Made by a program: the position numbers and the translations under genes. The notes below the pieces were generated by a model. That model saw only the letters and a program-made list of their open reading frames with translations. It was not told the DNA's origin and made no database searches. From JAADDG01 sp964450755 (GTDB lineage Bacteria; Campylobacterota; Campylobacteria; Campylobacterales; JAADDG01), in contig CAYVDJ010000038.1 in assembly GCA_964450755.1 (NCBI GenBank), positions 1 through 26,278 of the forward strand: 26,278 nucleotides of DNA, given 5' to 3'. Of the stretch, positions 1 through 6,849 are shown in pieces; position 1 is the stretch's first letter; every line of letters begins with the position of its first letter.

Positions 1-32
1 GGCTGAAGCACGGCTTTGGCCTTGAGATATGC

Positions 33-38
33 TATAAT
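33..38 (+). promoter_or_regulatory. Putative -10 box for the pqi operon
   Basis: A perfect TATAAT lies 6 bases before the ATG at 45. No good -35 is visible at the usual distance, as is common in Campylobacterota. A start site about 7 bases downstream would fall on or next to the A of the ATG, so the transcript may be leaderless. No Shine-Dalgarno sequence is visible before that ATG. Bases 1-32 may be the tail of an upstream gene. Confidence 0.5.
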
Positions 39-44
39 CAATCA

Positions 45-668
45 ATGGAAGAAAACAGACTCGACAATCTTATCATCTGTCACAAATGCCATACTCTGCA
101 TATAAAAAAGCCTTTAAAAGAGGGGGAGAAAGCATTTTGCAAAAAGTGCGGAGCCGTTCTTTACAGATCTCATAAAAATCTTTTATCCCAAATCATTGCT
201 TTGAGTATAGCGGCTGTTTTGTTTTTTCTGATATTTCTGTTTTTTCCGCTTGTAACGATAGATATCTCAACAAGTCAAAACAGACTTTCGGCTTATGAGC
301 TTGTTATAGAACTTTTTAAAAACAGATTTTTGATCGTAGGCACTTTTGTAACTTTGAGTGTGATCATCTTCCCGCTTTTTGTTCATATACTCTACCTGAT
401 AACGGCACTCTTTCTAAAAACAAACAGAAATAAAAAGACATCAAAAAATCTACTGAAAATCCTCTCCCATCTGCTTCCTTGGAGTATGAGCGATATATTT
501 TTGATAAGTTTCTTCGTAGCTATGGTAAAATTGATAGGATATGCAACGATTCATTTTGGAGTGGCGCTTTTTGCACTGGCGGCTTTTGTTATGATAGATA
601 TCTATCTTACCAGATATATCGGTATAGGAGAACTTTGGGATATGAGGGATAAACTTGTCAAAAAATAA
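45..668 (+). CDS. pqiA: Paraquat-inducible protein A, half-length (first copy)
   Basis: This 207-aa inner-membrane protein belongs to the PqiA family, the membrane partner of the MCE-type PqiB lipid-transport tunnel. The N-terminus has a zinc-ribbon-like pattern, C12-x2-C15 and C32-x2-C35. It is followed by about four hydrophobic segments (roughly residues 48-70, 94-120, 145-165 and 168-190). Enterobacterial PqiA is about twice as long and repeats this unit; here the two halves are separate genes, and this is the first. The only plausible start is the ATG at 45, just behind a TATAAT. The end overlaps the next gene by 14 bases, implying translational coupling. Family assignment rests on the cysteine pairs, the membrane layout and the pqiB and pqiC genes downstream. 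The exact substrate is unknown. Confidence 0.85.
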   Translation: MEENRLDNLIICHKCHTLHIKKPLKEGEKAFCKKCGAVLYRSHKNLLSQIIALSIAAVLFFLIFLFFPLVTIDISTSQNRLSAYELVIELFKNRFLIVGTFVTLSVIIFPLFVHILYLITALFLKTNRNKKTSKNLLKILSHLLPWSMSDIFLISFFVAMVKLIGYATIHFGVALFALAAFVMIDIYLTRYIGIGELWDMRDKLVKK

Positions 669-1242
669 ACATTTCATAGCATGTCCGATATGTGATGCCG
701 TCAATGAAGCAGACAGTGAAAATGAGGTCTATTGCAGAAGGTGTGATTCAAAGATATATAACAAAAAAAGCAGGAGTTTTCAGATATCTTTGGCTTTTTT
801 GATAACGGCTGTGATATTTTATATCCCTGCAAATATATATCCAATCCTGAAAACTTTTAGCTTTACACAGCAGGAAAACAGTACAATTATAGGAGGAGTT
901 ATAACTCTTTGGAAACACGGCTCCTATCCTGTCGCCGTTATCGTATTTTTGGCATCAATCGTTGTTCCGATTATAAAATTTTGTATGATGTTTTTTTTGC
1001 TTTTTTGGAAAAAACTGGGATTTAAACATCCTCTGGCTATAAAAAGCAAACTGTATTATATAGCCGAATTTATAGGACCGTGGTCTATGATAGATATCTT
1101 TGTGGTAGGGATTTTATCGGCGCTTATCCATTTCAATATAGCCACCATAAAACCCGCAATAGCCGCAACCTCATTTGCACTAAGCGTAGTTTTTACAATG
1201 CTGAGTGCTTTACATTATGACAAAAGACTTTTGGAGGATTGA
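655..1242 (+). CDS. pqiA: Paraquat-inducible protein A, half-length (second copy)
   Basis: This 195-aa protein is the second PqiA half. It repeats the plan of the preceding gene: cysteine pairs C10-x2-C13 and C27-x2-C30, then four membrane segments, with a conserved GPWSMIDIF stretch in place of PWSMSDIF in the first copy. Together the two probably form the equivalent of one full-length PqiA. The start is TTG at 655, behind GAGGGA at 644-649, and overlaps the upstream gene by 14 bases. Its stop codon (1240-1242) lies inside the 48-bp direct repeat that marks the left edge of the toxin-antitoxin insertion. In the ancestral operon it would have abutted pqiB; now about 830 bases separate them. 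Confidence 0.85.
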   Translation: MSKNKHFIACPICDAVNEADSENEVYCRRCDSKIYNKKSRSFQISLAFLITAVIFYIPANIYPILKTFSFTQQENSTIIGGVITLWKHGSYPVAVIVFLASIVVPIIKFCMMFFLLFWKKLGFKHPLAIKSKLYYIAEFIGPWSMIDIFVVGILSALIHFNIATIKPAIAATSFALSVVFTMLSALHYDKRLLED

Positions 1243-1282
1243 GTTTGAAAGCACAGGAACCGAAAATCGGTAAAAAGAGAGA
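1235..1282 (+). repeat. 48-bp perfect direct repeat, left copy
   Basis: Bases 1235-1282 are identical to 2064-2111. The unit runs from AGGATTGAG to AAAAAGAGAGA and covers the pqiA stop codon, the pqiB TTG start and its first 12 codons. In this copy the repeat is preceded by TTGG, which completes a GGAGG ribosome-binding site (1233-1237). It is therefore probably the original pqiA-pqiB junction. The bases diverge immediately outside both ends. Confidence 0.97.
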
Positions 1283-1295
1283 AATTAATCCATAA
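1245..1295 (+). pseudogene. pqiB: Decapitated 5' stub of pqiB (16 codons)
   Basis: TTG at 1245 sits 7 bases after GGAGG and opens a 16-codon frame whose first 12 codons match the intact pqiB start at 2074. The frame then runs into the inserted DNA and stops at TAA 1293-1295. It looks like the original pqiB start, cut off by the insertion. It may still be translated as a minigene, since its ribosome-binding site is better than that of the intact copy. Confidence 0.8.
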
Positions 1296-1317
1296 ATATA
1301 ATCCTAATGTTATATTT
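1294..1317. promoter_or_regulatory. Inverted repeat, likely toxin-antitoxin operator
   Basis: AAATATAA (1294-1301) and TTATATTT (1310-1317) are perfect 8-base inverted arms around an 8-base centre. They sit just upstream of the TATAAT at 1325. Type II antitoxins, alone or with toxin, usually repress their own operon by binding such palindromes, so this is a natural candidate site. The arms are pure A/T, which makes chance symmetry more likely. Confidence 0.5.
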
Positions 1318-1324
1318 CTTATAT

Positions 1325-1330
1325 TATAAT
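1325..1330 (+). promoter_or_regulatory. Putative -10 box for the toxin-antitoxin operon
   Basis: A perfect TATAAT lies 29 bases before the antitoxin ATG (1360), next to the inverted repeat at 1294-1317. No -35 consensus is visible. Read-through from this promoter could also supply pqiB and pqiC. Confidence 0.55.
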
Positions 1331-1359
1331 CTATAAAAGCACAATATACAGGATTGAAA

Positions 1360-1608
1360 ATGATCGAATATGGTATTACCACATTACAGACAAATCCCAA
1401 ATTATTTAAACAAATGACTATATCTAAAATTGTGGATAAAAGAAAACATAAAGATTTGGGGTATTTTATATCTTCAAAATATGAAAATATCATTGCAAAT
1501 GTTATAAAAGAGATAGAGCATCAGGAAAAAATAGCAAAACTCCAAAAATTAAAACAACACCAGGATTTGGAATTTCTGGAAGTGGGCATTGATGATGGAA
1601 TTAAATAG
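1360..1608 (+). CDS. Putative type II antitoxin paired with a PemK/MazF toxin
   Basis: This 82-aa protein precedes a PemK/MazF toxin gene and overlaps it, the usual position of an antitoxin. The N-terminal half (ITTLQTNPKLF, IVDKRK and GYFISSKYENI, residues about 5-47) loosely resembles the Phd/YefM fold: a short strand, a helix, then a strand with charged turn leading to a helix. The C-terminal half (about 48-82) is a charged helix ending in an acidic tail, suited to wrapping the toxin. It does not look like a classical MazE with an AbrB-type swapped hairpin. Start: ATG 1360 is 6 bases after GGA at 1351-1353; an in-frame TTG at 1354 would overlap the Shine-Dalgarno spacing. It probably binds the upstream palindrome. 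The fold assignment is a guess; the antitoxin role follows from context. Confidence 0.7.
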   Translation: MIEYGITTLQTNPKLFKQMTISKIVDKRKHKDLGYFISSKYENIIANVIKEIEHQEKIAKLQKLKQHQDLEFLEVGIDDGIK

Positions 1609-1927
1609 AGGTGATATCATAGGTATAAATCTCAACCCCAAAAAAGGTGATGAAATAGGTAAAATAAGACCCTGTGTCGTCATTTCTGACAATGATGAAA
1701 ACAGAATTTTAGATACAATTATTGTATTGCCATTATCAACCGTACTTATTGATGATATGTTACCATATAGATTAAGATTGACAAAAAGGGACAATTTAAA
1801 AAAAGACTCTGATATACTTATCAATCATATTAGAACCATATCCAAAAAAAGAGTAACTTCAAAAATAGCAAAAATAACTGATGATGAATATAAACTCATT
1901 ATTGAAAATCTTTGTAACAACTTTTAA
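1592..1927 (+). CDS. PemK/MazF-family toxin (endoribonuclease)
   Basis: This protein of about 111 aa belongs to the PemK/MazF family, whose members are small sequence-specific mRNA interferases. Visible family signatures are the N-terminal RGDIIGINLNP strand, the conserved loop GKIRPCVVIS holding the catalytic-loop arginine, the LPLST strand, and the late KKRVTSKIAKITDDE stretch leading to the last helix. Length is typical. The start lies inside the antitoxin gene: ATG 1592 or ATG 1595, with GGAAG at 1578-1582 upstream; TTG 1589 is less likely. The 17-base overlap couples it to the antitoxin. It sits inside the insert that splits the pqi operon and is transcribed in the same direction. RNA target specificity cannot be read from the sequence. 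Confidence 0.9.
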   Translation: MMELNRGDIIGINLNPKKGDEIGKIRPCVVISDNDENRILDTIIVLPLSTVLIDDMLPYRLRLTKRDNLKKDSDILINHIRTISKKRVTSKIAKITDDEYKLIIENLCNNF

Positions 1928-1991
1928 AGTTTAATCTGCAAACAGGAGCAAGTATTTTATGACAAAGAAAAAAACATATCATATAATATAA

Positions 1992-2014
1992 TTTTGGAAA
2001 TCCTGCTTCCAAAA
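1992..2014. repeat. Inverted repeat near the right end of the insert
   Basis: TTTTGGAA (1992-1999) pairs with TTCCAAAA (2007-2014) around a 7-base loop. It lies between the toxin stop and pqiB. No T run follows on the plus strand, so it is a poor intrinsic terminator. It may be an operator, an mRNA stabiliser or an end-structure of the insert. Confidence 0.45.
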
Positions 2015-2063
2015 AACCTTGAATTTAGGCTATATTTTAGTCGTATCCGATTTTAAATATTAA

Positions 2064-2111
2064 AGGATTGAGTTTGAAAGCACAGGAACCGAAAATCGGT
2101 AAAAAGAGAGA
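2064..2111 (+). repeat. 48-bp perfect direct repeat, right copy
   Basis: This copy is identical to 1235-1282 at an offset of 829 bases. It supplies the functional TTG start (2074) and first codons of the intact pqiB. The base before it is A rather than G, so the ribosome-binding site here is AAAGGA instead of GGAGG. Confidence 0.97.
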
Positions 2112-3714
2112 TATATTTTTTTCGGTATGGATAGTTCCGTTTGTGGCGTTGATAGTTTCGGGATGGTTTTTGTATCAATACTATTCCAAAATAGGTCCGC
2201 AAATCGAGATCGAATTCAAAAACAGCGGTGCTTTGAAAGAGGGGCAGAGTCAGATCCGTTTTCGGGATGTACCTATCGGAGTTATTCAAAAAATCAAACT
2301 CAAAGAGGATAACGATCATGTCCTCATCATTGCGACAATGGATAAAACCGTAAAACCTTTTTTGAATGAAAATACAAGATTTTGGATCGTAAAACCCCGT
2401 ATAGACATAAACGGCATCTCCGGTTTGGATACTCTGGTTTCGGGAAGTTATATTCAGATGTACGGCAAACTCGGCTACGAAGAGAAGAGAAAATTTATCG
2501 GTTTGGACGAACCGTATATCGATACGACAAATCAAAAAGGCACACTTTACAAACTTTTTGCTCCCGATTCAAGAAACCTGAAAACCGGCTCTCCTGTTTT
2601 TTATAAAAAGATAGAAGTCGGAGAGTTGAAAAGATCCAAACTCAACAAAGACGGAAGCGGGGTTGATTTTGAGATTTTTATAAAAGCCCCCTACGACAGA
2701 TTTGTAAAACCAAACAGCAAATTCTGGGCATTGGATCTTGTTTCGATAGACTTTAGCAACTCAAAAATAAATGTCGATGTGGCTCCGGCAACCGATGTTA
2801 TAAGAGGTGGAATAGCATTTGAAACAACTTTTATCTATGATCAGAACAAAACGGTCAAAAAAGATCACATCTTCACACTTTTCAAAAGCAGATCGGAGGC
2901 TTTGCAAAAATATCTTGGAACAAACCAAAACAAAAAAGAGTATTTTGAGATGACATTCAACGAATCTATCTCAAAACTGAATATCGGCTCACTGGTCGAT
3001 TTTGCCGGTTTCAGTGTCGGAGAGGTGGCAGACATAAAAAGTTCTTATAACCCAAAAGAGCTGAATATCAAATCAAATATCCTAGTCAAAATAGACACAA
3101 GCGCATTCAGCGACAAAAAAGATGCCAAAGAGGGACTGAACAATCTCAAAGAAGCGGTAAAAAAAGGACTCAGAGCAAAACTATCCGTTTCCAACCCGCT
3201 TTTTGGGGATCAGTACATAGAGCTTGTTTTTACAAAAGACAAAAACTCTTCCACTCTCTCCAAAAACAGCAAATACTACACCTTTCCTACCATCATCAAT
3301 AAAAAAAGCGGTATCATAAAAGATATGGAAGATATACTCGTAAAAATCAAAAGACTTCAAATAGAACCGATTTTGAGCAAAGTTGATGATATTTTGGCAC
3401 AAAATAAAAAACCTATAAACTCTTTGCTTTTGAACCTAGACAAAACAACCGTCTCTTTAAAATCTCTCACAGCAAACATAGATGATATTACATCGCAAAA
3501 AGAGTTTAAAAAACTTCCAAAAAATATCGATAAAAGCATAAAAGAACTTCAAAATTCGCTGAAATCTTTGGATACACTGCTAAAACACAGCAATAACAAA
3601 CTGACAAAAGAGATCTCCGTCTCTTTGAAAAACATAAACGAAGCGGCAAAATCTCTGCAAAGAGTGCTTTTGAAAGTGGAGAAAAAACCAAATTCACTGA
3701 TAATGGGGGATTAG
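2074..3714 (+). CDS. pqiB: PqiB, MCE-domain lipid-transport protein
   Basis: This 546-aa protein matches the usual PqiB length. It has a short cytoplasmic N-terminus and one membrane helix (about residues 17-37). Three MCE/MlaD-type beta domains follow (about 43-135, 158-260 and 285-395); the first contains the FRDVPIGVIQKI stretch typical of the family. The C-terminus is a long helical region (about 410-535). In characterised homologues, stacked MCE rings plus the helices form a tunnel across the periplasm for lipids between inner and outer membranes. The start is TTG 2074, supported because the same TTG in the upstream repeat copy sits 7 bases after GGAGG. A TTG at 2068 is also in frame. 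The stop touches pqiC directly. Separation from pqiA by the insert may have changed its expression. Confidence 0.9.
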   Translation: MKAQEPKIGKKRDIFFSVWIVPFVALIVSGWFLYQYYSKIGPQIEIEFKNSGALKEGQSQIRFRDVPIGVIQKIKLKEDNDHVLIIATMDKTVKPFLNENTRFWIVKPRIDINGISGLDTLVSGSYIQMYGKLGYEEKRKFIGLDEPYIDTTNQKGTLYKLFAPDSRNLKTGSPVFYKKIEVGELKRSKLNKDGSGVDFEIFIKAPYDRFVKPNSKFWALDLVSIDFSNSKINVDVAPATDVIRGGIAFETTFIYDQNKTVKKDHIFTLFKSRSEALQKYLGTNQNKKEYFEMTFNESISKLNIGSLVDFAGFSVGEVADIKSSYNPKELNIKSNILVKIDTSAFSDKKDAKEGLNNLKEAVKKGLRAKLSVSNPLFGDQYIELVFTKDKNSSTLSKNSKYYTFPTIINKKSGIIKDMEDILVKIKRLQIEPILSKVDDILAQNKKPINSLLLNLDKTTVSLKSLTANIDDITSQKEFKKLPKNIDKSIKELQNSLKSLDTLLKHSNNKLTKEISVSLKNINEAAKSLQRVLLKVEKKPNSLIMGD

Positions 3715-4257
3715 ATGAGATATTTTATACTTTTTACAATGTTTCTGTTTTGGGGATGTGGCGGAGGATATTATTATCTTTTTCAAACCTATGATCTAAA
3801 AAACACTCCCTTGACAAAGATTTCAAAACATATAGGAGTACAGGAGATAGAGATACCCGATTATCTAAAACAGGACAGACTGGTTTTTTTGGAAAACAAC
3901 CACCTTACTCTCACCTCCTACCGCTGGGCGCAACCTGTCAGAACATCTCTAAAAAAAGAGCTGATCTCCTACCTCTCAAACACCCTGCCCTCCTATGCGG
4001 TTGAAGAGTATCCGTGGAGCAACTCACAAGATACCGATATCCTGCTGACAATAAAAATAAATGAATTTATCTATCAAAACGGTAAAATTACTCTAAACGG
4101 CTACTACATCATCAAAAACAAAAATGGAGAATACAAAAAGATATTCTCTTTTGAAAAAAACTCCTCAAAAGAGCCTGACGATATGGTAAAAAATATGAGA
4201 GAACTTTACAAAGAGTTGGAGGAAGAGATCAAAAAGAGAACAATCTCACAAGATTAA
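3715..4257 (+). CDS. pqiC: PqiC, outer-membrane lipoprotein of the Pqi system
   Basis: This 180-aa protein begins with a short hydrophobic signal and a lipobox-like FWGC (Cys15), so it is probably lipid-anchored. Its size and position fit PqiC (YmbA/DUF330 family), the outer-membrane partner that meets PqiB. Family features include a strand-rich N-terminal part (VQEIEIPDYLKQDRLVF), a middle RWAQPVRTSLKKEL segment and a C-terminal helix. The ATG follows the pqiB stop with no gap and uses GGGGGA just upstream. The lipobox is weak because Trp is at -2. The next gene lies on the opposite strand, so this closes the operon. Confidence 0.8.
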   Translation: MRYFILFTMFLFWGCGGGYYYLFQTYDLKNTPLTKISKHIGVQEIEIPDYLKQDRLVFLENNHLTLTSYRWAQPVRTSLKKELISYLSNTLPSYAVEEYPWSNSQDTDILLTIKINEFIYQNGKITLNGYYIIKNKNGEYKKIFSFEKNSSKEPDDMVKNMRELYKELEEEIKKRTISQD

Positions 4258-4260
4258 GCT

Positions 4261-4287
4261 TATCTGTAAATAGATATCCTGTTTTTT
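4261..4287 (+). terminator. Weak possible terminator after pqiC
   Basis: TATCT (4261-4265) and AGATA (4272-4276) form a 5-bp stem, followed by six T at 4282-4287. The stem is short and A/T-rich, but it is the only hairpin between the convergent pqiC and antiporter genes. Confidence 0.3.
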
Positions 4288-5446
4288 AATGCTTTTCTTT
4301 AATCTCTTTTCCTACAATAATTTTTATAACGATCATACAAACTATTACCTCCACCAAACTGGCCAAAATAAACATATAATAATGAAATTTATCGATACTG
4401 TGAGAATGATAAGCCAGAGTTGCTACGGCTATCAAAAGCGTCAAAGGCATAGAGTGGGCTAATGAGAATAAAAATATCTCTTTGACACTCAATATCTTTA
4501 AAAATACCAAAGAAGATATAAATCTCATTCCTATCATTAAAAATACCAAAAAGGAAACTTTTATAACCATCCCCCCCTCTAATATATAATTGGGATCAAA
4601 AGTCGTTCCTATATAGATAAAAAATATCGGCACTAAAAATCCAAATCCAAAAGAGGCAAGTTTATGAGGCAGTTCCGCTTTGTGATCAAAAAATGTAGCG
4701 ATCAAAATACCTGCCAAAAATGCTCCAAAAGCAATCTCAAGATGAAGATATAACATTATCGCTATCATAAGGAAAAAGAGTGCCATAGAGAGTCTGATAT
4801 CTTTCTCCTCTTTGTCATGTTCAAGAGGCATCAGATAATTTTTAAGTTCAGGATACCACCAAAAAAGAACCCTTAAAGAGACATAAACCAGATACATCGA
4901 CAATAAAAACAGAGCCAGATATCCAAAAGCTTTATAGAGGTGAATACCGATACCGTACTCCAAAATAGCTCCTACAAAAGTAAGAGCCAAAATACTGATA
5001 AATTCTCCCAAAGTTCCTATCGTCATGGCAAGATTGAGCCATTTGTGATCTTTGCCGAACTCTTTATAAAGAGCCAGTACCAAACCTATCGAAATAAGAG
5101 GCATAATTACAATATATATCTTGGTAAATCCTATATTAAACCAAAAGATCAACGACATAAAGTAGAGTAAAACGATATATGCGATACCTCTTTTTAAAAG
5201 CTGCTTGTCTATGCTTAAAAGTCTTCTTAGATCAACTTCCGCACCTGCTAAAAACATCAGATAATAAAACCCGACTTCAGCAATAATCTCAAAAAGACTG
5301 TTATCCTGTAAAATCCCAAGATATCCTGCTATCGCCCCTAAGATTATCTCTATGGGAGTTGTAGGCATTTTTAATATCTTTGAAGCATAAGGGGATAGAA
5401 AAATTATAGCCGAAAGTGTGATAATTAAAGAAATTTCATTATTCAT
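4286..5446 (-). CDS. CPA2-family cation/proton antiporter
   Basis: This 386-aa protein is almost entirely hydrophobic, with about 11-13 membrane segments. It matches the Na+/H+ exchanger domain of the CPA2 (KefB/NapA-like) family. Signatures include the N-terminal LPTTPIEIILG-like stretch (here MPTTPIEIILGAIAGYLG), GAEVDLRRL at about residue 67, and AFGAFLAGILIA near 240. It lacks the C-terminal TrkA-N regulatory domain of KefB/KefC, so it is a membrane-only version. The likely role is exchange of Na+ or K+ for protons across the inner membrane. ATG 5446 overlaps the bioB stop by 8 bases (ATGAATAA), so it is the last gene of the topA operon. Ion specificity cannot be told from the sequence. 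Confidence 0.82.
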   Translation of the reverse strand: MNNEISLIITLSAIIFLSPYASKILKMPTTPIEIILGAIAGYLGILQDNSLFEIIAEVGFYYLMFLAGAEVDLRRLLSIDKQLLKRGIAYIVLLYFMSLIFWFNIGFTKIYIVIMPLISIGLVLALYKEFGKDHKWLNLAMTIGTLGEFISILALTFVGAILEYGIGIHLYKAFGYLALFLLSMYLVYVSLRVLFWWYPELKNYLMPLEHDKEEKDIRLSMALFFLMIAIMLYLHLEIAFGAFLAGILIATFFDHKAELPHKLASFGFGFLVPIFFIYIGTTFDPNYILEGGMVIKVSFLVFLMIGMRFISSLVFLKILSVKEIFLFSLAHSMPLTLLIAVATLAYHSHSIDKFHYYMFILASLVEVIVCMIVIKIIVGKEIKEKH

Positions 5447-6284
5447 TACAATTTTGCGCTATTTGCAAACCCAAATCATTTATCATTTTTATATCCTCAC
5501 TCACAGCCGCACCTTTTGTCGTCAGATAATTTCCGATCACAACAGCATCAGCACCATAAAGAAAGATATCTTTTTGTCTCTCTTTAAAAGTTATCTCTCT
5601 TCCTCCCGCCACCATCAGTCTGGTATCAGGAAAAATCTCTCTTGCCTTTTTTATGATCAAAAGCGCTTCTTCCACAGGTAAGATTTCATCTCCAAGAGGC
5701 AAAGAGGGATTTGGATGATAAAAATTAAGAGGAATGGATGTTGGTTTCAGCTCTTTCAAAGAGTCAAAAAACTCATCTCTCTCTTTTTCACTCTCCCCCA
5801 TACCGAAAATCCCTCCGCTGCAAAGCTCTAATCCTGAACTTTTTACATTCAGACATGTTTGATACCTCTGCTGCCATGAATGGGTAGAACAGATTTTTTT
5901 ATAATAATTTGAAGATGTTTCAAGATTGTGATTGTAACTTGCGATACCGTGTTTTTTCAGCTCTTTTAACTGCCAAACATCAGCCAGTCCGTTACAGGCG
6001 ATAAGATTCAGACCTTCAACCTCTTTTGATACTTCATAAGCCGCTTTACAGACAAATTCAAGCTTTTTATCATCCAGCCCTTTTCCCGCTGTTACAAGAC
6101 AAAAACCAACCGCTTTGTTCTCTTTTGCTCTTTTTGCCTCATTTATGATCTCTTTTGTCTCTTTTTTTCTGTATCTCTCTATATTGGCTTTATATTTTAC
6201 ACTTTGGGCGCAAAATGCGCAATCTTCATCACATGTTCCGCTTGAAATATTACTGATGGCACATAAAAATATCTTTTTTTTCAT
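5439..6284 (-). CDS. bioB: Biotin synthase
   Basis: This 281-aa radical-SAM enzyme inserts sulfur into dethiobiotin, the last step of biotin synthesis. The SAM [4Fe-4S] cluster motif C18-x3-C22-x2-C25 (TCDEDCAFC) is present, followed by the FCLVTAGKG, ETSSNYY, GGIFGMGES and PLNFYHPNP stretches typical of BioB. It is short compared with the roughly 345-aa enterobacterial enzyme and lacks N-terminal residues before the CAISNISSG strand; Campylobacter BioB has the same compact form. Start: ATG 6284, 7 bases after GGAAGA; an in-frame TTG at 6290 is less well spaced. It sits downstream of topA and a phosphoesterase and overlaps the antiporter gene. topA-bioB adjacency is also known in Campylobacter jejuni. 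Confidence 0.93.
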   Translation of the reverse strand: MKKKIFLCAISNISSGTCDEDCAFCAQSVKYKANIERYRKKETKEIINEAKRAKENKAVGFCLVTAGKGLDDKKLEFVCKAAYEVSKEVEGLNLIACNGLADVWQLKELKKHGIASYNHNLETSSNYYKKICSTHSWQQRYQTCLNVKSSGLELCSGGIFGMGESEKERDEFFDSLKELKPTSIPLNFYHPNPSLPLGDEILPVEEALLIIKKAREIFPDTRLMVAGGREITFKERQKDIFLYGADAVVIGNYLTTKGAAVSEDIKMINDLGLQIAQNCNE

Positions 6285-6336
6285 CCGCAAATCTTCCGCT
6301 TTTCATTCTTGTTTCTGTTTTTGAAATATAAAGGTT

Positions 6337-6849
6337 TCACCCTCCAAAAACCTCTTTTTTGCTCTCCCATTTTTCATCTGTTATCATACGGTAAAAATAC
6401 TCAACCTCATAACCACTCTCTTTTATCTCAACTGTGGCAAATTCACTTACAGGTTTGCTTCTTGCACAAATTTCACCCGGATTTATAAAAAGTCTGCCTT
6501 TTATAAACTCCGCTTGAAATTTATGAAGATGTCCGTATATAATTATATCACTATCAGCAGTCAAATAATATGGAATATGCATCAATTTTATCTTTTTGCC
6601 ATCTAGTTTAAAGTAATGCGGTTCATAAAAAAGATTATACCTCTCCTGATACTCTCTTAAGTTTGCATCATTATTTCCAAAAACCGCCGTACAGTGCGCA
6701 TCAAAATCTCTCATCAGATCCAAAATCTCTCTGTTTCCTATATCACCTGCATGAATCAGATGAGAGATGTTCTCTTGCTCCAATCTCTTAAGCGCCTTTT
6801 TTGTATAATCAATCCTTCCGTGAGTATCGGAAATAATTCCTATCTTCAT
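6337..6849 (-). CDS. YfcE/MJ0936-type metallophosphoesterase
   Basis: This 170-aa calcineurin-like phosphoesterase shows the full two-metal site: D8-x-H10 (SDTH), GDIGN at about residue 36, GNND at about 58-61, and GHLH near 106. Size and motif spacing fit the YfcE/MJ0936 group, which hydrolyses phosphodiesters in vitro with uncertain natural substrates. The ATG overlaps the topA stop by 4 bases, so it is translationally coupled to topA. bioB follows after about 50 bases. A role linked to nucleic acids is only suggested by the neighbour. Confidence 0.88.
   Translation of the reverse strand: MKIGIISDTHGRIDYTKKALKRLEQENISHLIHAGDIGNREILDLMRDFDAHCTAVFGNNDANLREYQERYNLFYEPHYFKLDGKKIKLMHIPYYLTADSDIIIYGHLHKFQAEFIKGRLFINPGEICARSKPVSEFATVEIKESGYEVEYFYRMITDEKWESKKEVFGG

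Larger units (their letters stand above)
1283..2063 (+). mobile_element. Toxin-antitoxin insertion inside the pqi operon
   Basis: These 781 bp lie between two perfect 48-bp direct repeats of the pqiB start and are visibly more AT-rich than the flanking pqi genes. The segment carries its own promoter, an inverted repeat that looks like an operator, an antitoxin gene, a PemK/MazF-type toxin gene and a hairpin. No transposase, integrase or terminal inverted repeats are visible, so it is not a recognisable insertion sequence. Removing 829 bp (insert plus one repeat) would restore a continuous pqiA-pqiB junction. Horizontal acquisition is an inference from composition, cargo and the repeat. Confidence 0.75.

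Noticed and set aside
2068..2073. TTG at 2068 as the pqiB start
   Set aside because: In frame, but TTG 2074 has better spacing from both AAAGGA here and GGAGG in the left repeat copy.
1235..2111. Ordinary insertion sequence with target-site duplication
   Set aside because: No transposase gene, no terminal inverted repeats at 1283 or 2063, and 48 bp is too long for known transposon target duplications.
2053..2535. Open frame of 160 codons antisense to pqiB
   Set aside because: It is opposite a clear pqiB and crosses the repeat boundary; there is no ribosome-binding site or motif.
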